A stretch of 64,000 nt of DNA from Faecalibacterium taiwanense (GCF_036632915.2 NZ_CP155552.1:1054001-1118000), one strand, 5' to 3'; shown: positions 1 through 7,901, counted from the stretch's first letter. Made by a program: numbers and translations. The notes: generated from the letters alone by a model not told the origin.

Positions 1-1
1 A

Positions 2-466
2 CTGGACAGCGGCGTACTTGCCGCGCTGGAAGCCGAAGGCGAACAGGTACTTCGCGCCCCACTCAGCGAGGCACTCTGGTTTCTGTGGAAAGACAATTTG
101 GATGAAAACAAACCATCGGCTGGTTGGCTTGACCAGATGCAGAGGCAGATGCAGACCCTTGGTAATGAACTTGGAGCGCACAGTGCCTTTGCGGAAGACG
201 CTGAAACACTGTTCCTCATTGCGGACTCTGCCTTGCCGAATTTTTCAGGCGGGAACGGTCGATATCGGTACGCCAAGGCCGTGGAGCTTTCTGGCCGTAC
301 CAATGCAGTGCTGACCCTTGCACCCCGGTATGAAAATACCGCTATGATTCTGGATATGCGCGGCCTGCACGATGCCTGCAGTGCCCCACTGTTCCAGCTT
401 TCCCTTGATAACGACTGGGATGAAACTGCATGGAGCCGCCTGCGCTCGTTCCTCTACTACTGCTGA
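2..466 (+). CDS. C-terminal part of an unidentified protein (possibly acyl-CoA dehydratase activase-like)
   Basis: An open frame enters from the left edge and ends at a TGA just before a strong hairpin. It gives about 154 residues. The tail reads GNGRYRYAKAVELSG, then APRYENTAMILDMRGL, and ends SLDNDWDETAWSRLRSFLYY. This resembles, from memory only, the C-terminal region of large activase/DUF2229-type proteins linked to 2-hydroxyacyl-CoA dehydratases. No catalytic motif is visible in this piece, so the assignment is tentative. Convergent with the cupin/ABC operon. Confidence 0.4.
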   Translation: MDSGVLAALEAEGEQVLRAPLSEALWFLWKDNLDENKPSAGWLDQMQRQMQTLGNELGAHSAFAEDAETLFLIADSALPNFSGGNGRYRYAKAVELSGRTNAVLTLAPRYENTAMILDMRGLHDACSAPLFQLSLDNDWDETAWSRLRSFLYYC

Positions 467-472
467 ATCTGG

Positions 473-521
473 CAGACGCAAAGAACCCGTCCGGTACGTC
501 CGGACGGGTCCTTTGCGTCTG
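473..521. terminator. Bidirectional hairpin terminator
   Basis: A long, nearly perfect inverted repeat: CAGACGCAAAG and ACCCGTCCGG pair with CCGGACGGGT and CTTTGCGTCTG around a short loop. It lies between two converging genes (ends at 466 and 541), so it can stop transcription from both sides. Confidence 0.85.
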
Positions 522-540
522 TTATGAAACAGAAAATCGC

Positions 541-1194
541 TTATTCGATGACCAGCAGCAGGCTCATTTTGAATTTGCCCTGTGCGGTAACGCTGTGCAG
601 GCCGTTCTTATCGAAGCGGAAGCTCTCGCCTGCGTTCAGTTCGTAATCCTTACCCTCATAGCCAATAATGGCCTTGCCTTCGAGGGCGGTCAGGATGGCA
701 TTGCCGGGAGCGCGGTGCGGAGTCAGGCCGGTGCCCTCGTCAAAAGCCATCAGGACAAATTTCATGTTGTCTGCATGAGCGATGTCCAGATTGGCGATGC
801 TGCCCTCTTCATAAGAAATGAGGTTCTTCAGTTCGGTGGGCTGGCCTGCCTTGATGATATTGTTCATGGTAAAATTCTCCTTTTTCAAAATGATTTCGGT
901 ATAGATCATTCCACTGTCGGTTTTTGTGCCGCACAGTGTTTTCGGCGGTACATACAGCACTTCTCCGGGTTTGACAGACACTTCCTGCCCATCGACTCCC
1001 AGAAGGAACCTGCCGTTTCCCTCACCACCCAGATAAAGAGTGGTGCAGTCATAGTATTCCGGGGTGATAGAAGTGCCTGCGCCCAAGGAAAACCATGTTA
1101 TCGGCACTCCATAGCCCAGTCCGGAAGGTCGGGAAACGGTCATAGCGTCCCGGATCGGGCGAACCTGGGAAAGTGTAAAAGGGACATTGTTCAT
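541..1194 (-). CDS. Double-cupin domain protein
   Basis: 217 residues in two similar halves. The N-terminal half (about 1-105) carries a degenerate cupin core (GGEGNGRFLLGVDGQEVSVKPGEVLYVPP). The second half (about 110-217) repeats the pattern (GKAIIGYEGKDYELNAGESFRF). Metal-binding histidines are sparse (HRAPG in the second half), so an enzyme activity is not certain. The start codon overlaps the stop of the upstream ABC ATPase gene (ATGA), so it is translationally coupled as the last gene of the uptake operon. A role in handling the imported ligand is inferred from position only. Confidence 0.7.
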   Translation of the reverse strand: MNNVPFTLSQVRPIRDAMTVSRPSGLGYGVPITWFSLGAGTSITPEYYDCTTLYLGGEGNGRFLLGVDGQEVSVKPGEVLYVPPKTLCGTKTDSGMIYTEIILKKENFTMNNIIKAGQPTELKNLISYEEGSIANLDIAHADNMKFVLMAFDEGTGLTPHRAPGNAILTALEGKAIIGYEGKDYELNAGESFRFDKNGLHSVTAQGKFKMSLLLVIE

Positions 1195-1994
1195 ACAGCA
1201 GTTTCCTCCCGCAGAGCAACCGGAACGATGCTGCGCACCGACCGCCCCTGATAATGCAGTTCATCCACCAGCACCTGAACATCAAAAGAATACGAGATGT
1301 TCTCCTCGTTCAAGATCTCCGCAGCTGGACCGTAGAAAAATTCGCCTTTGCGGTTCAGCATCAGGGCTTCGTCCGCTACGCTCATGGCATTGGTGGGATA
1401 GTGGGTATTCATGATGGCACTGATGCCGGATTCATGCGCCAGCCGCTCCACCATATTCAGCACTAAGATCTGATTGTGGAAATCCAGACCGGTTTCCGGC
1501 TCGTCCAGAATGATGAGCTTCGGCTCATTGATGAGGGCACGGGCAATGAGCACCATTTGCAGTTCACCGCCGCTCATCCGGTTGAAGTCTTTGTTGGCAA
1601 GACGGGTGATCCCCACCCGTTCCATCATGGCTTCCGCCATTTCGATTTCCTCTTTGCCGGGTTGCTGAAAGGCTCCGAGATGCGCACTGCGCCCCAGCAG
1701 AACCATTTCCAGACCGGTGTAGGAAAAAGCGAAGCCACGGGACTGCGGAATGTAGGAGATAGTGCTCCAGACATCCTTCGGCTTGAGGGTGTGGATATCC
1801 TTCCCGTAAAGCAGAGTCTTGCCGCTGTGCCATGGCAGCAGACCGATCATGCACTTGAGCAGGGTGGTTTTACCAATGCCGTTTGGACCAAGAATCGCAA
1901 GGATGTGGCCTTCTTCCAGGCTCAAATTGATGCTTTCGAGAATCACAGGCTGCTTCGGGTAGCCGAAGCAACCGTTCTGCACTTCTAAGATCAT
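1191..1994 (-). CDS. ABC transporter ATPase, iron-siderophore/heme type (FecE-like)
   Basis: 267 residues. Walker A is GPNGIGKTTLLK near residue 37, the signature motif MSGGELQMVLIARAL precedes Walker B LIILDEPETGLD, and a switch His follows (MNTHYP). Length and layout fit the FecE/FhuC/BtuD group that powers uptake of Fe-siderophores, heme or cobalamin from a binding protein. It overlaps the permease gene upstream by 4 nt and the cupin gene downstream by 3 nt. The substrate cannot be told from this subunit. Confidence 0.9.
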   Translation of the reverse strand: MILEVQNGCFGYPKQPVILESINLSLEEGHILAILGPNGIGKTTLLKCMIGLLPWHSGKTLLYGKDIHTLKPKDVWSTISYIPQSRGFAFSYTGLEMVLLGRSAHLGAFQQPGKEEIEMAEAMMERVGITRLANKDFNRMSGGELQMVLIARALINEPKLIILDEPETGLDFHNQILVLNMVERLAHESGISAIMNTHYPTNAMSVADEALMLNRKGEFFYGPAAEILNEENISYSFDVQVLVDELHYQGRSVRSIVPVALREETAV

Positions 1995-3022
1995 TGCAGA
2001 TTGCTCCTTGTTTTATTCAACAGAGAAATAAACGCCGGTGCACCGATGATAGCGGTGAGGATGGAAAGAGGCAGCTCGATGATGCTGATGCTGCGGGACA
2101 GGGTATCGATCAGGATCATAAAGCTGGCTCCCAGACTGAGACTGAGGGGCACCACATAACGGTTGTTGCTTCCAACCAGCATCCGGGATGCGTGCGGGAT
2201 CAGCAGACCAATCCAGCCCACCTGACCGCACATGGAAACGGCTGAAGCCGTGACCAGCGTAGATGCAACAATGAACAGCATCCGGGTCTGCTTGATGTTG
2301 ATGCCGCTGGTACGAGCCTCGTCATCACTCAGTGAAAGGATGTTCAGCCGCCAGCGCAGCAGATAGATGATGATGATTCCAGCAACGATAAGTGGGCAGC
2401 CAATCAGGATCTTTTGGTAACTGGCACTGGTAAAGCTGCCCATGAGCCAGTAGGTGATCTCCGGCAGCTTGTCCTGCGGATCGGCAGTATATTTCAGCAG
2501 CGAACCCAGTGCGTTGAACAGAGAGGATGCAATCGTGCCGGCCAGCACCAGATAAACCATAGAACGCCCATCACTCTTGCCTGCGATTTTCAGAGTAAAA
2601 CAGACGGAAATCAGGCCAAAGACCAAGGCGATGAGCTGCGTTTCCAGAATACTGCAAGACAGGATAATAGCAAGAATTGCACCCACACAGGTGCCGCTGG
2701 TTACACCCAAAATATCCGGTGTGGCAAGCGGATTGGAGAATAAGGATTGATAGGTATTGCCTGCACAAGACAGACCTGCGCCAACAATGATGGCCATTAG
2801 AATGCGGGGCAGCCGCAGATTAATGACGATGGAGTAGTTCTGTACATTTGAGGTACTCCCACCCGTCAGAGCAGTGCGCAAAGCCGAAAGGACTTCGCCT
2901 ATCGGAACACTCATTCGCCCAAAGCACAGGCAGATGAGTGCGGTCACAAGGGGCAAAGCAAACATCAATACCACGGCCAGAGGAGTGAACCGGCCTTTTT
3001 TGATCCAGATGGTATCTTTCAT
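1991..3022 (-). CDS. FecCD-family ABC transporter permease
   Basis: 343 residues, strongly hydrophobic with about nine to ten membrane segments. Family hallmarks include RLPRILMAIIVGAGLSCAG near the N-terminal third, the GTCVGAILA glycine-rich segment, and GQVGWIGLLIPHASRMLVG before the C-terminal helices. This is the membrane channel that pairs with the neighbouring ATPase. Its start overlaps the stop of the binding-protein gene by one base (TGATG), which implies coupled translation. Confidence 0.92.
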   Translation of the reverse strand: MKDTIWIKKGRFTPLAVVLMFALPLVTALICLCFGRMSVPIGEVLSALRTALTGGSTSNVQNYSIVINLRLPRILMAIIVGAGLSCAGNTYQSLFSNPLATPDILGVTSGTCVGAILAIILSCSILETQLIALVFGLISVCFTLKIAGKSDGRSMVYLVLAGTIASSLFNALGSLLKYTADPQDKLPEITYWLMGSFTSASYQKILIGCPLIVAGIIIIYLLRWRLNILSLSDDEARTSGINIKQTRMLFIVASTLVTASAVSMCGQVGWIGLLIPHASRMLVGSNNRYVVPLSLSLGASFMILIDTLSRSISIIELPLSILTAIIGAPAFISLLNKTRSNLQ

Positions 3023-4188
3023 CAGTACAGCAGCATTTCCTCCAACTCGTCATCTGTCACATCGTAGCCGTACCATGTCTTGTAATATTCCTTGATGGTA
3101 TCGCCCAGCGGATAATCGGCAAAAGCATCCGGGTAGGTGTTGCAGGCCAGCCATGCCAGCACCAGCGGAGCATCCGGATTCGGGGTGAACCAGTTCCACA
3201 TACCCAACGTAGTGTTGTAGACTCGGCCGCTCTTCACGGCAGTCAGGGTGGAGAAGTCAGCACCGTCCACATTCCCGCTCAGCACGTCCTCGGTGCGCAG
3301 GGGCTGCAGGCCGGGACCATCCAAGAAAAGAATATCGGGATCCCAGCTATAAATCTGCTCCATGCTGGCCTGTGCAAAGCCAGTAGCTTCCAGTGCCTTA
3401 TCCGTCACACCCAGACGCTTCATCCAGTAGGTTCCAAAGGTGCCCTGACCGGATACCTGCGGCACACCGTCTGCATACTTCCACAGAATCAGCGCACTGG
3501 GGCGATCCGTTTGAGGAATTTCCGCAATACGGGCTTCCACATCGGTCACGATCTCATCACCGGCAGCAACAAAGGCGTCGGTCTTGCCCGGTTCGTTGAA
3601 GATCTGCTCCAGCAGCTTCAGCCACTCTTCGTAACGCTCAATGGGATCAGCTTCCGTAGATGCGCCCACGGTAGCGAAACCGATGGAGGGGATTCCGCTG
3701 GCCTTCAGGATTTCGGCATGGGAGGAGTTGCCAGCATTGTACAGGATAACATCAGGGTTCAGCTTCATGATCTCCTCGATGTTCAGGTCGCTCTGAGCAT
3801 AGACCGTATCGCTGGACTCCAGAAGCTCCGGGGCGATATTCTTCAATACAGTGTCAGAAATGACCGACTTGAAAGAGCCGCAGTAACCCACGATGTAGGG
3901 AGCACTGCCCTCAAAATAAGCCATGTAGGTGGACAGGATTGGAATCTGGTCGATGACGACACGGGTGACCTTATTAGGCACTTCTACTTCGTTGCCGCCG
4001 TGGTCTACGACGGTATGGGTACCGGTCTCATCCAGAGATGCGGCAGAGGAAGTTGCTTCGCTGGATACAGCGGAAGAAGCCACAGAAGAAGCCGTGCTGC
4101 TGGAAGAAGAACCGCAGGCGGCCAGAACACCGGCTGCACTTACAGCAGCCATGGCAGTGATAAACGAACGGCGAGAAATTTTTTTCAT
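3022..4188 (-). CDS. Iron/siderophore-type substrate-binding lipoprotein
   Basis: 388 residues from the ATG at 4188, preceded by AAGGAG. A longer frame exists upstream, but only this start gives a proper signal: MKKISRRSFITAMAAVSAAG then lipobox LAAC. The SRRSF motif is Tat-like. A Ser/Ala linker follows, then a Fe/B12 periplasmic-binding fold (HGGNEVEVPNKVTRVV, LNPDVILYNAGNSS, WDPDILFLDGPG). First gene of the operon binding protein, permease, ATPase, cupin. A 24-bp dyad 41 nt upstream (4229-4252) is a candidate repressor site. Ligand unknown; iron chelate or heme is the likeliest family role. Confidence 0.88.
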   Translation of the reverse strand: MKKISRRSFITAMAAVSAAGVLAACGSSSSSTASSVASSAVSSEATSSAASLDETGTHTVVDHGGNEVEVPNKVTRVVIDQIPILSTYMAYFEGSAPYIVGYCGSFKSVISDTVLKNIAPELLESSDTVYAQSDLNIEEIMKLNPDVILYNAGNSSHAEILKASGIPSIGFATVGASTEADPIERYEEWLKLLEQIFNEPGKTDAFVAAGDEIVTDVEARIAEIPQTDRPSALILWKYADGVPQVSGQGTFGTYWMKRLGVTDKALEATGFAQASMEQIYSWDPDILFLDGPGLQPLRTEDVLSGNVDGADFSTLTAVKSGRVYNTTLGMWNWFTPNPDAPLVLAWLACNTYPDAFADYPLGDTIKEYYKTWYGYDVTDDELEEMLLY

Positions 4189-4228
4189 GGAAAACTCCTT
4201 TGATAAATCGATGATTCTTTGGTTGTGG

Positions 4229-4252
4229 CAGTTAGTTAGCAATAACCAACTG
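4229..4252. promoter_or_regulatory. 24-bp dyad, candidate metal-repressor operator
   Basis: CAGTTAGTTA-GCAA-TAACCAACTG is a near-perfect inverted repeat (one mismatch per arm) just upstream of the binding-lipoprotein start. A related GTTAG/CTAAC dyad occurs at 4818-4835 ahead of the hydrolase gene. Placement before an iron-uptake operon suggests a DtxR-like or other metal-responsive repressor. This is inference. Confidence 0.45.
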
Positions 4253-4541
4253 CAGAGCATTTTATCAAATTCACTTTCCTTTGTCGGTTGCTATGGCAAC
4301 GGCAGCGTAAATTTATGTGATGGTAAAAATAGCAACAAAAATAGGGTGCGCCCCTGAATAGGACGCACCCTGCCATCGCAATTCACGATTTGATTTGTTG
4401 GCAACAACCGTGAATTGCATATCGCAAACAAGTTGTTGAGAATTGCACTGCTTGTAAAACTTGCGATTAAATCCGCATACGACAGCGATACGTACAACAG
4501 GGCGTTCCCCGTCGAAAACGCTCTGTTTTTCTTCATATCTG
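4253..4541. other. Intergenic region with several inverted repeats
   Basis: No supported gene. It holds several small dyads: GTTGC/GCAAC near 4287-4301, a hairpin at 4343-4371 (AGGGTGCG/CGCACCCT) followed on the minus strand by a T-rich run, and CAATTCACG/CGTGAATTG enclosing TTGTTGGCAACAA at about 4378-4419. The minus-strand hairpin could act as a terminator or attenuator in the leader of the iron operon. Confidence 0.5.
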
Positions 4542-4688
4542 CTCAGCTTTGCCGCCGGAGCCATGCTGTATGTGGTGGTGGAGGAACTGATTCCGAAAAT
4601 GTCGCAGGGGCAGCACTCCAACGTTGGCACGGTGTTTTTTGTGGTGGGCTTCAGCGTGATGATGGTGCTGGATGTGGCACTGGGGTGA
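4542..4688 (+). pseudogene. 3' remnant of a ZIP-family metal transporter
   Basis: The last 48 codons read LSFAAGAMLYVVVEELIP and then GTVFFVVGFSVMMVLDVALG, which match the conserved final two membrane helices of ZIP (ZupT-like) zinc/iron transporters. The frame upstream of 4542 carries no further ZIP sequence and no start or ribosome site, so the 5' part of the gene has been lost. Non-functional remnant. Confidence 0.7.
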
Positions 4689-4744
4689 CGGTTGGGGGCC
4701 GAAAGCGAAATCTCTTTCGGAATTTCCGAAAATGCCTAAACTTC

Positions 4745-4773
4745 TTGACAGAGGAGACGGCAGGGCGTATTAT
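4745..4773 (+). promoter_or_regulatory. Strong sigma-A type promoter
   Basis: TTGACA at 4745-4750 and TATTAT at 4768-4773 with exactly 17 bp between. It points towards the alpha/beta hydrolase gene, but a small hairpin with a T run lies only about 15-35 bp past the -10 element. Confidence 0.65.
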
Positions 4774-4786
4774 TTTGGCAGAAGGA

Positions 4787-4807
4787 CCGCTGAGAAGCGG
4801 CTTTTTA
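4787..4807 (+). terminator. Short hairpin with T-run just after a promoter
   Basis: CCGCT-GAGA-AGCGG followed by CTTTTTAT. It would end a very short transcript from the promoter at 4745-4773, so either an attenuator or a leftover of the deleted ZIP locus. Confidence 0.5.
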
Positions 4808-4817
4808 TAAGACTGAA

Positions 4818-4835
4818 AGTTAGCTTCACCTAACT
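4818..4835. promoter_or_regulatory. 18-bp dyad AGTTAG-N6-CTAACT
   Basis: Perfect 6-bp arms around CTTCAC, sharing the GTTA/TAAC arms of the dyad before the iron operon (4229-4252). It lies 78 bp before the hydrolase start. Candidate shared repressor site. Confidence 0.4.
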
Positions 4836-4912
4836 CACAACTCTGCCCTATACGAAGAAATATATCTCTTCTATTTACAGGTGGAAAATAAATAGAGAAG
4901 GAGCGTATCAGG

Positions 4913-5680
4913 ATGAAGATCTACCATTTTGGTGCAGAGGATGCCCCGGTACTGTTGCTGCTGCCGGGCACCTGTTGCCATTGGAAAAGCAATTTCGGTG
5001 TGGTGATCCCGCTTCTGGCTGACAGCTTCCGGGTGCTGTGCGTCAGCTACGATGGCTTTGATGAGACTGAACAGACCGAATTTCCCACCATGCTGGAGGA
5101 GACCGAAAAGATCGAGGCCTACCTCAAGAACCACTGCGGCGGTCGCATCCGGGCGGCCTACGGCTGCTCTTTGGGCGGCTCGTTTGTGGGGCTGCTGGCG
5201 GCGCGGCAGAACATCCACATGGACTACGGCATTCTGGGTAGCTCCGATTTGGATCAGGCGTCGCCGCTGACGGCAAGCTTGCAGACGGATTTTCTGCTGC
5301 CATTGATCTACCCTGTGGTGCGGGACGGAAAGATTAAGGCGAAATTTCTCCAAAAACGTCTGGACAAGTGTGCTAAAGAGTCGGGGGATTATGTCAAGGC
5401 TTTTCTGAAAATGTTTGGCGATGCCCGCCCTTATGTGACCATGCAGAGCTGCAAAAACCAGTTCTACTCCGATCTTATCACTCCGCTGCCGGATAAGATC
5501 CATGTGCCCGGTACCGAGATCCATATTTTTTACGTCCTGAAAATGGGCGCAAAATATCGTGCCCGGTATCAGCAGCATTTTGCACATCCTGTTCTCCATG
5601 AGCAGAACTTGCAGCACGAGGAATTGCTGGCCTGTCACCCGGAGCAGTGGGCGCATCTGGTAAAAAGCATTGTATTGTGA
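4913..5680 (+). CDS. Alpha/beta hydrolase
   Basis: 255 residues; ATG preceded by GAAGGAG. The early segment VLLLLPGTCCHWKSNF forms the oxyanion-hole region, and the nucleophile elbow is AAYGCSLGGSF (Ser near residue 87), a G-x-S-x-G match. A late His (ACHPEQW) is the likely third member of the triad. No signal peptide. Substrate unknown. It starts a cluster of small-molecule hydrolases and a methyltransferase that the ICE interrupts; a second hydrolase of similar size sits at 35659-36432. Confidence 0.8.
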   Translation: MKIYHFGAEDAPVLLLLPGTCCHWKSNFGVVIPLLADSFRVLCVSYDGFDETEQTEFPTMLEETEKIEAYLKNHCGGRIRAAYGCSLGGSFVGLLAARQNIHMDYGILGSSDLDQASPLTASLQTDFLLPLIYPVVRDGKIKAKFLQKRLDKCAKESGDYVKAFLKMFGDARPYVTMQSCKNQFYSDLITPLPDKIHVPGTEIHIFYVLKMGAKYRARYQQHFAHPVLHEQNLQHEELLACHPEQWAHLVKSIVL

Positions 5681-5781
5681 ACGGTAAAACGTATCTGGAG
5701 CAAGCAGGATTTTGTAAGATCCAGAACCACAAAAATAAAAAGGGCTGGCTGTGCATCACAGCACAGAAATGAGGTGTGATC

Positions 5782-6045
5782 ATGTCGAAAAAAGCAACGG
5801 AATTTCAAAGAAAAGCAATGAGCTGGATGTACCGGGGCAAGGAGATCTTCAAGCCATTGAACACCGGCTGGATCGACGAGAATGTTGCCTGCGTGCGCGA
5901 ATGGGTGGCGAACATCTTCTTCTACCGCAAAGGCGATACGACCATTATGGTCGATGCGGGATATAACTACGACCGCCTTGCCGAAAAAATGGGCTGGCTT
6001 GGGATTGATCCGAAGTCGATACACCATATGATTGTTTCCTATTAG
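5782..6045 (+). pseudogene. MBL-fold metallo-hydrolase, 5' part (split by the ICE)
   Basis: The first 81 codons of the host gene plus codons read from the ICE end, stopping at 6045. The start is ATG 5782 behind GAGGTG. The protein begins MSKKATEFQRKAMSWMYRGK and runs through the first beta sheet (IFFYRKGDTTIMVDAGYNYD). The gene breaks at codon CAT 6025, immediately before the metal-binding motif. Joining 6025-6027 to 33840 onward restores the frame and gives HHILITHQDTDHVG, so the gene would be whole after excision. The remaining 207 codons are at 33837-34457. Confidence 0.9.
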
Positions 6046-6047
6046 GA
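6025..6047. other. attL: left ICE junction
   Basis: Shared core CATAT at 6025-6029, then the ICE arm TCCTATTAGGA at 6037-6047. The same core is at 33837-33841 and an inverted copy of the arm is at 33820-33830. The two broken halves of the MBL gene meet in frame at the core, which fixes the junction to within 5 bp. Confidence 0.85.
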
Positions 6048-6119
6048 ACGCTGTAAATACAAGGCTTTTCGGAGCCTACGAACCACAAAAATAATATTTG
6101 ATCTATCACATTACACAAA

Positions 6120-6154
6120 AAGCCGCCCGGCGTTCAAATCGGGCGGCTTTTTTG
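6120..6154. terminator. Terminator just inside the left ICE end
   Basis: AAGCCGCCCG pairs with CGGGCGGCTT around GCGTTCAAAT and is followed by TTTT. It would insulate the ICE from host transcription through the MBL gene. Confidence 0.85.
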
Positions 6155-6241
6155 CGTGGATAGACCGGAAGGAGGCGGAAAAATAATTACAGAAATTTAA
6201 CCCGCAAAATTGTGCAACTTTCACGAAAAGGAGGATAGTGA

Positions 6242-7693
6242 ATGGCAGATGAAAAATTGAACACAGGCCCCGGTGAGGAGAAGCTCCCGGAGGCTCCCGC
6301 TCCTGTTACGGTTGACGGGCCCCAGGCTCCGGCTCCCGAACAGACTGCCGCTCCCACACCCCAGCAGGAGGGGCCTGCCCAGCCCGAGCCCGGTGATGTG
6401 GTGGTGTCCTTTGACAAAATCAATGAGCTGATGAATGAAAAGCGGCAGACAGCCCGGGCCGAGGTAGAAAAAGAGGAGGCGGCAAAAGAGCCGGAGGAGA
6501 AAACGCAGGAGGAACCTCCCGCCGCTGGGGATGACGAACCGAAAAAGGCCCGTCGGGGCCGTCCCCCAAAAGAGGAAAAAGCGGAGCCTGCTGGCAAGGA
6601 GGCGGCGAAGCCCCGCAAGGGCCGCCCACCCAAGGCGGATAAGGCGGCCCCCGGCGAGGCCACGCCGACTAAGCGAGACAAATTGTCCCGAAGTGGGAAA
6701 AAGGCTGCGGAGGTTAAAGCTGCCCCCGAACCCGAAAAGGCCCCACCCGAAAATGCGGCTCCTACCCCGGAACAGTCTCCGCCTGAGCCAGCCGCTCCGC
6801 CCCGTCCTGTGGAGGAAGGAAAGCTGGTCTATCTGAAGCTTTCCGAAATGCATCCGTTCCACACATTCCGCCCCCACCCGTTTAAGGTGCGGGATGACGC
6901 CAAAATGCAGGAAACGGTGGCGTCCATCAAGGCAAACGGCGTAATGGTTCCCGGCCTTGCCCGCCCGGAAAAGGATGGCAACGGTTATGAGATCGTGGCG
7001 GGCCATCGCCGCCATCATGGTTGTGAGCTGGCCGGGCTGGAGGAAATGCCCTTTATCGTCCGGGAAATGACTGACCACGAGGCGGTACAGGCCATGAAGG
7101 ACAGCAACAAGCAGAGGGATCAGACGCTCCCCAGCGAACTGGCCGCCCTGCTGGAGCTGGAAGTGGAGGACATCAAGCACCAGGGCGGGCGGCTGAAAAA
7201 TGTGGCCGAGGGCGATATTGGAAAACGCTCCGTTGAGATCGTGGGCGAGGCGCACGACATGAACTATAAAAAGGTCATGCGTTATCTGCGGCTGAACTCC
7301 CTTGTGCCGGAACTGCTGGACAAGGTGGACGATAAAAAAATGGGCTTTATGCCCGCTGTGGAGATTTCCTATATCCGCCCCAAAAACCAGCGGCTGATCG
7401 CTGTTTCCATTGACGGAGAACAGGCGTCCCCCTCTCTGGCCCAGGCGAAAAAGCTCCGGGAGCTGGATAAGGATGGGAAACTCAACGGTGATGTCATTGA
7501 TGGCATCTTATCAGAAAAGAAAAAGGAGGATCGAGGCGTGATTATTTCTACCGCTGAACTGGAAAAGTATTTTGGCAAGGAGGCCACTCCCGCCAAAATG
7601 AAGGAGCAGATCATGACTTTGCTGGACGAGTGGAAAGAGAAACAGCCGCCCGAACTGGCGAAGGCTCCGAAAAAGATGGAGCAGGACAAGTAA
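6242..7693 (+). CDS. ParB-like DNA-binding protein with AT-hook tail
   Basis: 483 residues; ATG preceded by AAAAGGAGG. Residues 1-190 are low-complexity and rich in Pro, Ala, Glu and Lys, and include two AT-hook cores: RRGRPPK (104-110) and RKGRPPK (125-131). A ParB/Srx domain follows (about 193-285) with GHRRHHGCELAG at 254-265. A helix-turn-helix region comes after it (DIGKRSVEIVGEAHDMNYKKVMRYL, about 325-348). First ICE gene; no ParA-type ATPase is present anywhere in the element. One copy of the dispersed palindrome lies inside the gene (6671-6693). A role in binding those palindromes or in element maintenance is inference. The frame is intact, unlike many neighbours. Confidence 0.88.
   Translation: MADEKLNTGPGEEKLPEAPAPVTVDGPQAPAPEQTAAPTPQQEGPAQPEPGDVVVSFDKINELMNEKRQTARAEVEKEEAAKEPEEKTQEEPPAAGDDEPKKARRGRPPKEEKAEPAGKEAAKPRKGRPPKADKAAPGEATPTKRDKLSRSGKKAAEVKAAPEPEKAPPENAAPTPEQSPPEPAAPPRPVEEGKLVYLKLSEMHPFHTFRPHPFKVRDDAKMQETVASIKANGVMVPGLARPEKDGNGYEIVAGHRRHHGCELAGLEEMPFIVREMTDHEAVQAMKDSNKQRDQTLPSELAALLELEVEDIKHQGGRLKNVAEGDIGKRSVEIVGEAHDMNYKKVMRYLRLNSLVPELLDKVDDKKMGFMPAVEISYIRPKNQRLIAVSIDGEQASPSLAQAKKLRELDKDGKLNGDVIDGILSEKKKEDRGVIISTAELEKYFGKEATPAKMKEQIMTLLDEWKEKQPPELAKAPKKMEQDK
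6671..6693. repeat. Dispersed palindrome, copy 1 of 15
   Basis: Core GAGACA-AAT-TGTCCC with right arm GAAG; the left outer arm is degenerate (AAGC). It lies inside the parB-like coding region, where it encodes RDKLSRS. Confidence 0.7.
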
Positions 7694-7696
7694 CCA

Positions 7697-7719
7697 CTTC
7701 GAGACATTTTGTCCCGAGG
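7697..7719. repeat. Dispersed palindrome, copy 2 of 15
   Basis: CTTCGAGACA-TTT-TGTCCCGAGG, 3 bp after the parB-like stop codon. Confidence 0.85.
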
Positions 7720-7738
7720 GCCCTGCCCTCCGCATCAT

Positions 7739-7901
7739 GGCTCTGGTGGTATATATCCCCCGTCGCCGCCTGTTTTTCGTACAGCCGGGAGCGGGCTGTC
7801 AAGGGTGCATCGCACCGCCGTTTTACGGCGGCCTGCCCTTGACGGTCTGCCCCGGCTGTGCTATTTCCTCGGCAAGCGGCGGGGGTATATCCTCCAGAGC
7901 C
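7739..7901. ncRNA. 163-nt nested inverted repeat, candidate structured RNA or cruciform
   Basis: The whole stretch folds on itself. The outer arm GGCTCTGG..GG.ATATA.CCCCCG (7739-7762) pairs with CGGGGGTATATCC.CCAGAGCC (7880-7901). Inside are ACAGCCGGG (7781-7789)/CCCGGCTGT (7851-7859), GTCAAGGG (7798-7805)/CCCTTGAC (7836-7843) and CCGCCG/CGGCGG (7815-7820/7826-7831). No protein frame is supported. It lies between the parB-like gene and a DUF4406-like gene. Strand and function are unknown. Confidence 0.6.

Noticed and set aside
4291..4630. Short minus-strand open frames upstream of the iron operon
   Set aside because: They run across inverted repeats and the antisense of the ZIP remnant, with no ribosome site or known family.
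5724..6094. 15-bp direct repeat GAACCACAAAAATAA at 5724 and 6080 as the ICE ends
   Set aside because: It does not restore the split MBL gene; the CATAT core does so exactly, with symmetric arms.
6221..7255. Long open frame on the minus strand opposite the ParB-like gene
   Set aside because: It is low-complexity (Leu/Arg/Gly/Phe-rich), lacks a ribosome site, and is a by-product of the GC-rich Pro/Ala/Lys codons on the other strand.
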